Below are positions 35,117-45,000 of a DNA stretch of 64,000 nt, piece by piece (the first letter of the stretch is position 1; each line of letters opens with the position of its first letter). Origin of the DNA: Paroedura picta (Eukaryota; Chordata; Lepidosauria; Squamata; Gekkonidae); assembly GCF_049243985.1 (NCBI RefSeq), contig NC_135382.1, positions 22,982,990 to 23,046,989 of the forward strand, in the 5' to 3' direction. Position numbers and translations under genes: made by a program. Below the pieces are notes generated by a model that saw only the letters and a program-made list of their open reading frames with translations, ran no database searches and was not told where the DNA came from.

Positions 35117-38100
35117 TTTATTATATTTATATCCCGCCACTCCCTTGCGGCTCGTTTGGCACAGATGGCATAGTTTTAGTCCCCAAGCCAAAGGCTGTAG
35201 CTCAAGCATTCTCTACATTGCAGTCCTCTGCAATTTCAGCACAGCATAGTCCAAGCTTTTAGCCCATCAGAATATGCTAGCTTTTTTTCAGGCTGTGAGC
35301 TCAATTACAGTTTTTATTCATTTTTGGATTTATATCCCACCACTCTCAAGAGACTCTCATGCAACTGACGAAGACTTGCTTCAGACTCAGCCTTCTGGTG
35401 CTAGTCACTGAAAAATCCCATTTCACCTGACACCCTTAAAATCCACCTAATTCTACCCATCTCTTGCACCTGGGTTCTGCTCCTTAGCCAAAAGGACATA
35501 TATAAGCAGCACAGGTTAAAGAGGAGTTCCACTCTCATTTGACATGTAAGGGACGTGTCAGTTCTGCACCTCTGGGAGTTTCCTACTTCCTGTATGCTTC
35601 AAAAGGCAGCCTTAACACACACACATCTCAAAGCGCCACTATGGGTCAGAAGATGCTCTCAAGGTGTCGACTAGATTTTTAAAAATAAAGCTGGTCATTG
35701 TCATGCTGGCAATTCTTTTGAACATCACATGGCTACGAGCAACATTGTGTTATACACTAGAGCAGGGGTAGTCAAACTGCGGCCCTCCAGATGTCCATGG
35801 ACCACAATTCCCAGAAGCCCCTGCCAGCGAATGGCAGGGGCTCCTGGGAATTGTACTCCATGGACATCTGGAGGGCCGCAGTTTGACTACCCCTGCACTA
35901 GAGAGAATGAAGGATCATGCTTTCACAGGTCACCTTTCCAGCAGCATCTAGGCTATTATTATGCATCCTACTGAAGAAGCTAGTAAGTCGAGATCCTTAT
36001 CTGTTTTATTTTTATTCCACCCTCAAAACAACACTGTAATTTAGTCACCACTCTCTCTCTCTCCCAGTGCTGCCCAGTGACCTCCATTACATGATGAGAA
36101 TTTCAACACTAGGTTTCCCAGATCTCATTTGAAACTTTTACACCACGCTGATCTCTACATTTGCATGCATTTGCCCACACTGCAAAGAAGGGAGACCACC
36201 ACCTGCTTCTCTCTTACCAGATGGAATGGTTTTCTTGACAAAAGAAAGTCTGAGTTGACTTGAAGAACCCACTTCAAAGTCGGGCTTCTTGCCTTCTATC
36301 TCAACAAAGACGAGTTCATTACACTGCGACCCTAGCTCCTCTTGGATAGCCTGTGTTTGTTCAGATGTTAAAGGTTCTTTCTGCAACTGGAACACAACAC
36401 AAAGCAAGTTGTTCAGGGTTCAAATCCAGCTTGCCTTTTAAATACATGACTACTGATTTTAAAACATGCTGTTGGCCACCTTGTGGTATCCTTGAAAAAG
36501 CATGAGATAAAACTTGAACAGAAATAAAGCTACTGTGATTCTTTTTTTAAGAATTAATCTCCAATTCTAAGTAAAGCATTTCGGTATCACTTTTATTTGA
36601 CACATGTCCACCCAAAATGTGTTGCAAAAAGCAATGTGGATTTCTTTCACATACCTCCCTTACTTCTATCAGTCCAGCGAGTGTCAGAGCTGTGGGGAGC
36701 TTGGTTATTGCCTTGAGCCTGCTGTTATTACCTGGATGAAGGACAGGGAAAAAGAAAGGCCCACAATTAAGAAGAGGGTGTGGTACACTGAACTTGAAAA
36801 TCCAACAGGATTTCAGAAAGATGGAACACTTGAGCCAGCCCTTCATTTAGATACTGCTGAATTACTTCAGGCACTGCTAGGAGATTACTAGCTGTTAAGG
36901 AAACAGAATAATTCACAGGAACTCATGAGCATAATTCAATATTTCCCAGCAACTGCAAACTACATAAAGCCTGTTTCAGGTGGTCAGCTATGTTGGTTTG
37001 CACTAGAAGAGCAAGTTTCAAGTTCAGTAGCACCTTAAAGGCCAACAAAATGTCCATACGGTATAGATTTTCAAGACTCAAAAGCTTATACTTTGGAAAT
37101 GTTGTTGCTCTCTAAAGGCAAAATCTTGAGAGTCTCTCCAGCAGTTATCAGGCAGATCACCATGAGTATCTTGCTTACCAATGCTGTGTCCCACAGGACC
37201 AGGATTAGAAATTGGCTAAAGAGACAGGTCAAGAAGTAGTGGGCTCACTAGCTCTCCAAAAACCCTGAGCACAGAAAGAGCTTGTCTATACTGTCACTTA
37301 AATCAGCATGTTAATTAACACAGGACTAGCAATACCTTTTCATCTGACCATCAATTCTTAGCTGCTGTTGAACTTAAAACTAGTTCTTTGATTACACTGG
37401 TGACCTACCCCATGCCTCAACACTCACCCCTGAGCTGTGTCTCAACCATCAGGGTCAAGTGACTGTCATTTCAGTTCCATTTATATTTGACTCTCAATGA
37501 ATTTCAAGGAGGACCATCTTCAAAGTTGTGTAAACCTGACATGGACTGCACAATTTCTGGTAGTTATTATGACAACCAGATCATTACCGCAGATCAGTTT
37601 CAATTCAGCACTGATGTAATGCATGGTCAATACATTTTCAAATTCAAGTTGCCTAGTATCCGCTAGCAGCTCTTTTATTTCTCCTTCAGCTAGTTTTCTG
37701 ATACCCATCATGTGAGAGCAAGAAGAAGACTCAACTCCATACCTGTTTCTGCTGTCACCACCTCCTTCAACAGGACACGGCCGCCAGGCTTGACAATCCG
37801 AGCTATTTCCGCCAGTACTTCATCTCTATGCACTGTCAGACTGCCGGGTATGAGACCTGACAGGACGGTATCAAACCTTGACTCCCTGTGGGATGCTGAG
37901 AAGATAAAAGGTGTACATACCCAGTTCAGAAGACATCCATTCAGTGCTCTTTCTCCTTACCTATGCCTATTACAGAAAAATTTGAGGAGGCAGCACAGTG
38001 CTGCTAACTGGCACAGGAATCAAAACATTGGGAAAACACCGCTAGGACTTCTCCTTGAAAGATTCACTGCAGCTCATTTTAAAATGGTGTTAAGGCTGAC

Positions 38101-38773
38101 ATCAAGCAAAACCCAGCCCTCTTTGTATTTAGTTAGTTCTTTGATTTTTACCCCACCCATCCCACCTAGATATCCATTAGGTGGCCTGAGAACTCTCTGC
38201 ACCAGTGTAAGATGCAATGGACTGGTTGTCTTCCTGCAAATCTATGCCAAAAATCAGAATTATGATGTGCAGGTAAGCCAAGGATGGCAACATGGACCTT
38301 CCCATGGACCTTTCTTGTCCCATCCTCATTGTACAACAAAATGTAACTGCCACACGGCACAGACTGTTCCAGCTGCAATCTCAGACATGGGGTTGAACCC
38401 AGTGATCCACCAGTGCTTATGACTGCAGATCCTCTTGTTTTACAGAGGGACTGGCCAGTCCAGTCCACAGACCTCCAGAATCTGTCCTGCTTAGCAGCTA
38501 AAATGATTAATTCCTCAGTGACATGAGGAACATTATCCACTCTTCCCTCAGCAGAACGTTCCACAGTGTCTAACTCATGTCTATCCGACACAAAATGAAT
38601 AATTCTCAGGCCTTACATTGGAGAAGTTGGTTGAGATTTTCTACAGATACATGACCTTCCACACCAACAGCAGCCTGAATGTCCTTTACAAAATTCTGAA
38701 GTGCCTCAGTGGAGGAGTGGCTATCCCAAACCACAGCCACTTGCTGGCCAGTAGAGATCTTGTGCTGTGCCAT
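30789..38773 (-). CDS. CIAPIN1: Anamorsin, cytosolic Fe-S assembly factor (complete CDS)
   Basis: CIAPIN1 accepts electrons from the diflavin reductase NDOR1 in the cytosolic iron-sulfur assembly pathway and protects against apoptosis. Coding exons on the minus strand, 5' to 3': 38773-38617, 37895-37743, 36731-36655, 36386-36218, 33618-33545, 32586-32471, 31245-31173, 30899-30789. All have AG/GT borders and matching phases; 309 residues against 312 in human. The N-terminal half is the methyltransferase-like fold ([18 protein letters not shown]). The C-terminal half holds the two cluster motifs: C-x8-C-x2-C-x-C across the exon 7/8 border region and C-x2-C-x7-C-x2-C (ACGNC...CASC). The start was chosen by alignment with human MADFGISAGQFVAVVWD. 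The 5' noncoding exon should lie in the CpG island shared with COQ9. Confidence 0.97.
31173..31245 (-). CDS. CIAPIN1: CIAPIN1 coding exon 7
   Basis: 73 nt. It completes motif A ([13 protein letters not shown]) and starts motif B (SACGN). Confidence 0.95.
32471..32586 (-). CDS. CIAPIN1: CIAPIN1 coding exon 6
   Basis: 116 nt. It encodes [18 protein letters not shown] and the first cysteines of cluster motif A, with the third Cys codon split at the donor (TG|T). Confidence 0.95.
32637..33022. mobile_element. Non-autonomous hAT (Charlie-like) element
   Basis: 386 bp in CIAPIN1 intron; ends caatgattctcaacct / aggttgagaaccactg, perfect 8-bp duplication GTCTACAT (32629-32636, 33023-33030). No ORF. 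Confidence 0.9.
33545..33618 (-). CDS. CIAPIN1: CIAPIN1 coding exon 5
   Basis: 74 nt encoding the linker [20 protein letters not shown], almost the same as human [19 protein letters not shown]. Confidence 0.95.
33845..34570 (+). repeat. L2-like LINE 3' part with RT C-terminus
   Basis: An uninterrupted 138-codon frame (33859-34275) reads [12 protein letters not shown], then [15 protein letters not shown], ending LFHQAV. This is the C-terminal thumb region typical of L2/Rex-type LINE reverse transcriptases. The 3' UTR ends gccatgagctggactggttt and (aaat)n. 5' truncated in CIAPIN1 intron. Confidence 0.8.
35083..35145 (+). repeat. (ATT)n repeat next to a LINE tail
   Basis: About 11 TTA/ATT units, then tttatatcccgccactccct, a LINE end. 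Confidence 0.8.
35763..35895. mobile_element. Palindromic hAT-type MITE, intact ends
   Basis: 133 bp, perfect 8-bp duplication CACTAGAG (35755-35762, 35896-35903). Confidence 0.92.
36218..36386 (-). CDS. CIAPIN1: CIAPIN1 coding exon 4
   Basis: 169 nt, starting [10 protein letters not shown] and ending near [10 protein letters not shown], with [11 protein letters not shown] conserved. This is the end of the globular domain and the start of the linker. Confidence 0.96.
36655..36731 (-). CDS. CIAPIN1: CIAPIN1 coding exon 3
   Basis: 77 nt encoding [20 protein letters not shown], which matches human [20 protein letters not shown]. Donor gtatgt. Confidence 0.94.
37743..37895 (-). CDS. CIAPIN1: CIAPIN1 coding exon 2
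   Basis: It encodes the [12 protein letters not shown] stretch and [16 protein letters not shown] of the SAM-methyltransferase-like domain. 153 nt; enters at codon position 2 and leaves one base. Confidence 0.95.
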
Positions 38774-38786
38774 ACCTAAGATAGAC
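38617..38786 (-). CDS. CIAPIN1: CIAPIN1 exon with start codon
   Basis: Acceptor tttcag, 13 nt of 5' UTR, then ATG at 38773-38771. It encodes [17 protein letters not shown] to [10 protein letters not shown]; 52 codons plus one base. The donor is gtaagg. Confidence 0.95.
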
Positions 38787-38979
38787 CTGAAAGAAACAGA
38801 ACAACTGATGACAAAAGCAGAGAACATTTGGCAGAAGCTAGACTCTGAAAATATATATTCACTTGCAAGGCTCCTTTCTGGAGTCATCCTCATTAGGCTT
38901 CACTATTAATAGAATGAAATTTGAGTCCAGTGGCACCTTTAATATTCCTGAAGAAATGTGCATGCATATGGAGAAGTGC

Positions 38980-39366
38980 ATCCCTACCTTAAGGCAGGGG
39001 TAGTCAACCTGTGGTCTTCCAGATGTTCACGGACTACAATTTCCATGAGCCCCTGCTAGCAAACGCTGGCAGGGGCTCATGGGAATTGTAGTCCATGGAC
39101 ATCTGGAGGACCACAGGTTGACTATCCCTGCCTTAAGGAGCCTCAAAATGGCTTACAATCACCTTCCTTATCTCTCGCCATAACAGACACCCTGCGATGC
39201 AAATTAAGCTGAGCGAGCTCTGAGACAAACTGCTGTGAGAACAGCTCCAACAGGACTGTGACTAGCCCAAGGTCACCCAGCTGGCTGCATATGGGGGAGT
39301 GGGGAATCAAACCCGGTTCTCCAGACTAGAAACCGCTGCTATTAACCACTGTATCAAGCTGGCTCT
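38980..39366 (-). repeat. Sauria-type SINE interrupted by a MITE
   Basis: Tail piece ccctaccttaagg left of the MITE, body ggagcctcaaaatggcttac to ggctctt right of it. The MITE occupies 38995-39130. Confidence 0.8.
38995..39130. mobile_element. Palindromic hAT-type MITE inside a SINE
   Basis: 136 bp, perfect 8-bp duplication CCTTAAGG (38987-38994, 39131-39138). The target is SINE sequence, so it is younger than that SINE. Confidence 0.92.
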
Positions 39367-39969
39367 TGTTTTTGTTTTCTAAATTTAGGATGCACGGGTG
39401 AGAAGAATTTATTTTCCCAACCAGGGCTTTCAAAATTAGGAAATGCATTTTCAGCTACAGTACTAAGTTTTTGGTGTGCCAAGAACTGGAGCATTTCTCT
39501 TATCTCAGCTGCACACATTGACACCACCGATCTCTGGAGAAACATGCCGTCTTTCCAAAAGATAAAGAATTTCTGAACGGTCAGGTCTGAACTACACCAA
39601 TACAGAAATCTTAAACATCTAATGAAACCAGAGCAATCTCAAAAGTGTTAGCAGGCAACTGTATAGAATTATGAAACAAAGTACATATATTAAATTTTGC
39701 AGTAAGACCAACTGCCCCATGTGAGAGTACTAGAAGAAAGAGGGAGGCAGATAAAGGTGCTGTGTCTACTCCTGGTTCAGAAGGATGGCCCCTTCTCCAA
39801 ATGGAAAGGGCTTTTAACAAAACTGGATTTGCAGATGATGAGAACTGCTATGGGGGCTCTGGTCAACTAACAGGTTTCCAATACAGATAGATGGAGAGGG
39901 TATTCCATTTCTACTGAGGTTTTCTGCTATGGAGGAAAGCCACAGGTCTGAAGCCAATTAGGGCCTATC

Positions 39970-40190
39970 AGTTTGATGTAGTAATTAGGAGCACCTACTT
40001 CTAATCTGTGGTGGCCTTGGGCTAATCACAGTCCTTATAGTGCTGTTCTGACCGAGCAGTCCTGCCAGAGCTCTCTCAGCCTCACCTTCCTTACAGGGTG
40101 TCTTTTGTGGGGAAAGGGAAGGCAATTGGAAGCCACTGAATCTCCTTCTGGTGGAGAAAAGCAGCATATAAAAAAAACAACTCTTCTTCT
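39970..40190 (+). repeat. Sauria-type SINE
   Basis: gatgtagtaattaggagcac to acaactcttcttct. Confidence 0.82.
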
Positions 40191-40284
40191 AAACAAGAAT
40201 CTGGCCCAAAGCATTTTGCTTTTCTATACAATACTAGCATAAGAGGGCCAAACAAACAGGGCACATCAGCCTTTGCTGATACTG

Positions 40285-40460
40285 CACTGGCAGAGCTTTG
40301 AATGTGATAGGAAGCATAGCCACTGATGGACCTCTCCTCCATGAATCCATTAAATCTCTTTCTAAATCCATTTATGCCAGTGACCATCACTACATCCACT
40401 AGCAGTGAATTCCACATCTAAAATACTCCTTAAGTAAAGAAGCATTTATTTATTTCTGTT
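40285..40460 (-). repeat. CR1/L3-type LINE 3' fragment
   Basis: tctcctccatgaatccatta and gaccatcactacatccacta are the reverse of a widespread old CR1/L3 tail. Confidence 0.7.
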
Positions 40461-41041
40461 CAAAATTTATTGCCAATCAATCAATCCCAGAATTTTAGCC
40501 TTAGGGAGAGAAAAAGTTCTCCCTACCAGCTCTCTTTATCCCATGCAACATCTGGACAGAGCTTGTACTAAGCATCCTGCCTCGCCTTATGATCGTGAAA
40601 CCATGCTGCTGAACCTGAGGAGCAAAGCTCCTTCGCGCAAACAGGGCGGAGGACTAACTCTTGAAGTCTACCTTGGCGTTATGCATGAAAGTGACTCATA
40701 CAGAGCAGCATCAACAAATATGGCTGCAGCCATTCAAAACCTGAACCTTAATTTTATTTTTAAGCTTTAAATAGCTACATGAGTCCCCTTATGGTATTCC
40801 TTGATAACAATAAATAAAACAAATCTTTATTTTAATAGCCTGCCCTCTCTGAACGCTCAGAGCAGGTAATAAAATGCAATCGATAAAGTATAAAAGATGT
40901 AAATATTCAAGAAACCATTTGTATTTCAGTCACCCCCAACTTAGATTGGGGCCAGGGGGGGTTAGGTCCCTAGAAGGCAGATCTTCCCTCAGTTTCTGGC
41001 AGTGAAGCCAGCATTTCTCGGCGGTCTGTTAGTCCCTTGAC

Positions 41042-41167
41042 CAGGGGTAGTCAAACTGCGGCCCTCCAGATGTCCATGGACTACAATTCCCATTGTAGTC
41101 CACTGGCAGGGGCTCATGGGAATTGTAGTCCATGGACATCTGGAGGGCCCCAGTTTGACTACCCCTG
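41042..41167. mobile_element. Palindromic hAT-type MITE
   Basis: 126 bp, shortened at the centre. Flanks CCCTTGAC and GCCTTGAC agree at 7 of 8. About 0.9 kb from the COQ9 start. Confidence 0.88.
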
Positions 41168-41389
41168 GCCTTGACCATAGGCCTGGCGGAACAGCAGTGT
41201 CTCTCTCAGCAGAGTGTCCCACCAGGCCAGGGCCAAAAAGGCCATTATTTCCCGGATTCCTTAATGCGTCAGTGGCTCAGGGTGCCCTTTTAATCTCTGG
41301 CTGGTCTGTGAGCTACTTGTTAAACTACCAGGGCCTCCACACGGTCATCCATGACTTGGTGATCGCCTCCCCTGCCTCTCCCCATTACC

Positions 41390-41547
41390 CATGCCCGTGA
41401 GGTAGGTGAGGCCGAGAGAGCTCTGACAGAACTGCTGAAAGAACAGCTCTAACAGAACCTCGACCGGCCCAAGGTCACCCAGCTGGAGGAGCGGGGAATC
41501 CGACCGGGCTCTCCAGATCAGAGGCCGCTGCTCTTCTCCACGCTGCC
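41390..41547 (-). repeat. Sauria-type SINE fragment at promoter edge
   Basis: gtgaggtaggtgaggccgag, caaggtcacccagctggagg; it runs into the CpG island. Confidence 0.75.
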
Positions 41548-42060
41548 TCCGCGTCGTTTGCCGCGACAAGGGCGACCGTCGCTTCCCTCGGAGCGGCCAA
41601 CACCTCGCCGCAAGCCCGCTGGGGAGAAAATGAAGGAAGGGGTCGGGCGGCCCCTCACGTACCCGCGGCCCTCTCCGCCTTCCAGCCTCACCTCGCACCG
41701 CACAGCTCGCCGTCCGCTTCCTCGCCCCTCGAGCCGGCCCTTTTCCGCCTCTCGGTCCCCGCCCAGCGGCCTCCACGCGACCTCTCCCGTCCCGCTTTGC
41801 CCGGCGTAAAAATGGAGGCGGCCTTGGCTCGCGGCTGCCGGCCCGCTCCGAAGATGGCGACTCCGTCAAGGGCGACGCCAACCCGCCTCCAACATGGCGG
41901 CGGCGGCCGGCGAGGAGCGCTGAGGCGTTTCCCGCGGCCGCTTTGCCCACACTAAAGATGGCGGCCGCGGCGAGCCTGAGGCGAGCGGGTTGGGGGCTGC
42001 TGCGGTGCCCGGCAGGTGAGGCTCTCCGGTAGGGGATAAGGCGCCGGGAGGTGGCCGCCC
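41480..42060. promoter_or_regulatory. CpG-rich bidirectional CIAPIN1/COQ9 promoter
   Basis: A strongly GC- and CpG-rich block between the divergent genes, unlike the flanking DNA. Three YY1-like ATGGCG sites face COQ9 (41851, 41891, 41954), the last containing the COQ9 start codon. On the minus strand a good 5' splice site (gcgag|gtgagg, exon end 41692) could close the noncoding first exon of CIAPIN1. The head-to-head arrangement is the same in human. Transcription starts cannot be read from sequence alone. Confidence 0.8.
41958..42015 (+). CDS. COQ9: COQ9 exon 1
   Basis: ATG in a YY1-like context, then [19 protein letters not shown]. 58 nt, ends one base into a Val codon, donor gtgagg. Confidence 0.93.
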
Positions 42061-45000
42061 GCCCCTGCCCTTGCGCTGGGAATGAGCCGTAGAAGAGGGA
42101 AAGCTCTGGCCGAGGGAAGTTAAGGGGGAAAGGTGAGGTGAAGGACAAGAGGCGGCAGGGGCTCATTTGCATAAATTAGCCTAATGAGTGTGAGCAGGCA
42201 GCCGTGGTTGATGGGAGGACCCTTGCCTTGCCTTGCCCGCTGCCGTTGAAGAGAATTGGCAGGGACTTATTTGCATGGATTAGCATATTAAGCATATGCT
42301 GGGGCGTGTTGGGGCGATACTTGTTTTTTTAGCGGGATGGACCTGGGTGGTATTTCTGTGACTCCAAAACTCCGCCCACCTCCACTTTCTATCCGTTTTG
42401 TGTGCTGAGACATACCAACAGGCAAGAGTGTTTCTGAGCATGTGCACAGTCAGAGCCTAGCACTGTTTTTGGATCAGCCTCCAGTCCTTCCCTGAAGGGG
42501 TATGTTGCAAGTTTCCAGTTGAAGCCTAGATCCCCCAATGTGGTGGGATCCATTCACATATTGCACGATCAAAGGAGGCCCAAACCCTCTGCCATGACCA
42601 CTTTCCTGTCCTGAAATGTCTCCAGGGATCTGCTCTTAGCCCTATTGGGATAACTTGCATGTACAAGTGGACTAGATGCTCTATTTTTAATGCTGGATTT
42701 AAATTAGCAGTTGCTTCAGGTGGGTTTCTGGAGAGGCAGCATTAAAATGTTCTAAATGTGCTCCCAGTTTCCCCAGTAGTGCAAATAGCACTTCTGGGAG
42801 TGGTTTCAGGTGTGGAAGAGGGCGTGGGAGTGAGGCTTATGCACCATCTCCCCATGCACCTCAGTCCCACTTTGAATCAGGCCCCTCAAACTTTAGGGTC
42901 TTGGCTGGACCCTCTCAGTGCATCTACTTGAAAGGGTACTAGGCGGACTCATTATGAGCAGCATAATATGTGGTTAGGCCCTCACACATGCAGGATCATT
43001 GCTTGCAGACAGACATGAGTGAGGGAATCATCACAGAAAACAGTATAGTCCAACACATGAAGTCTTGCTCCTGGGTTTGTCTTGCCTGCTGGAAGCTGAC
43101 GTCTGTCGAGGCCCCTCTCCTACCATCTTTTAGTAGTGCCCCCTGTTTTTTTTTTCAACAGCAATCTGTGGTGCTGGTTGTTGGGTACCAAACGGCTACA
43201 TTTTTATGCTGATGCCTAAATTAAAGTACTGTTTAATAGATCACAATTTAGTATGGTTTAAAGTATGTTTTTATCCAGACCTATAGATTGTTTAATTGAT
43301 GTTGTGAGCCACCCTGTGACCCAGGCGAGGGGCGGGATATAAGTATAAAAACAAATAACATAAATAGAAAGTTGCAATGTGCCATGGACACATCCCATTT
43401 TCTTTCACCTTCAAGGCCCTGTGGACAAACTGGTTCCTGTATAATGAAGATAATGATCAAACAGTATATGGCAGTCCCCCAGCGAACGCAGCCAATAATC
43501 ACATAGTGCCACACGTGATAATTTGTCTTACTGAACTGGTCTGTATTTCAGTCATCAGACGCCAGCTGTACCCATCCCAGTGTGCCTTCCATGCTGCCAC
43601 TGTCTGGAGGAGAGCTTTGGATGAGCCGAAACAGCAGCCCCCACAGTCTTCCACCCAGCAGCCTTCAGAGTCTCAGCCAGGGGGAGAATCACATGATCAT
43701 GAGCCTCAGCATTCACGCCCCAGGTAACCTGCATAGCTCTGTAAGGTCTCTCTTTTCACGAACCAACAGCCAGTTCCAGTATAATCCTTTGAAGCTCAGG
43801 CATGGGGTTATGTTGTTCAGCAAGCCCCTTTGATGCATGTGTCTGCTTGGTTTATTCCTTGCCTTGATTTTGATGCCAGCATCTGCTTGGTTTCCTTTCC
43901 CCCTTCCTCCTCCTAGTTACACTGATCAGGGTGGTGAAGAATCAGAAGGCTATGAGAGCGAGGAACAGCTGCAGCTTCGGATCCTGACAGCAGCTCTGGA
44001 GTTTGTTCCAACTCACGGCTGGACTACAGATGCCATTGCTGAAGGTGCCAAGGTACACCTTAAGAAGGCTGATTTCCCAGAAGGCCATGGGGGCATCTTT
44101 AAGTGCCAAAGAGTTCGTACGAGAACGGATTTGGTACAATTCTATTATGGTGACTTGTGAATTTTTGGTGGGAAACTTTAACCCAACCCACATTCTTGCC
44201 GAACAACAATTCCCAGGGTCACATTATTTATTTATTTATTTATTATATTTATTTTGATGCAGATGATCTTTTAGTGTGTTGATCCTCAATATTTTTAAGT
44301 GTGTTCATTACCTTCTTAGTAAATCCTTGCATGTGCTAAAACATCATAAAATAAGTTACAGTGCAATTCCAGGCAGGTTTACTGAAAGTCCTACTGATAT
44401 CTATGCATTGAGGTTATGCTTAATGTAAAACAATAGAGAAAAACAGTTTTAAAAAACCCAGGCAGAGAATGAAATGAACTGATAAGAACAGTGACAATGG
44501 ATTTAAACTGGGATTTGGGAAGACCAGGAAGCCAGAGTGGCCATCTGAATGAGAGTTTCGTTTGAATTGCTAGATCAAAAGGGCACACTTCGTTCAGAAA
44601 AGCTATCGAGAGAGGACTCAAACTGTCTCCCTTCCTTCTTTTAGTCACTGGGTCTCTCTGTTGCCGCAGCAGGGCTGTTTCAGAACGACGCCAGTGAACT
44701 GGTCCTGCACTTTGTGTCCCAGTGCAATTCCCAGCTCTCTGAACTTCTGGAGGAGCAGCACAAGCTGGTGCAGCTGGGTCAGGCAGAGTAAGTAGCACCC
44801 AAACCATGGGAAGGTCACGCGTCCCAACAGAATCCAGCCACTTAGGGCTCTTAAGGGGGAAAAGGAAATGAAATCTGTTCATGCACAGATATATACCAGT
44901 GCACTGAAACAAGCACTCTTGTATATATGATGAGATCCCAGGCATACCACTGCTAATAAGCAAGATCCAAAACTTTGGCTGTAAAAACGGTATGGATTGT

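Noticed and set aside
37712-38422. 236-codon plus-strand frame
   Set aside because: It is antisense to CIAPIN1 coding exon 2 and intron sequence; the true exon is on the minus strand.
41345-42172. 275-codon minus-strand open frame over the CIAPIN1/COQ9 promoter
   Set aside because: It lies in a CpG island where stops are rare, starts inside COQ9 intron 1, and reads SINE sequence at its end. No known protein.
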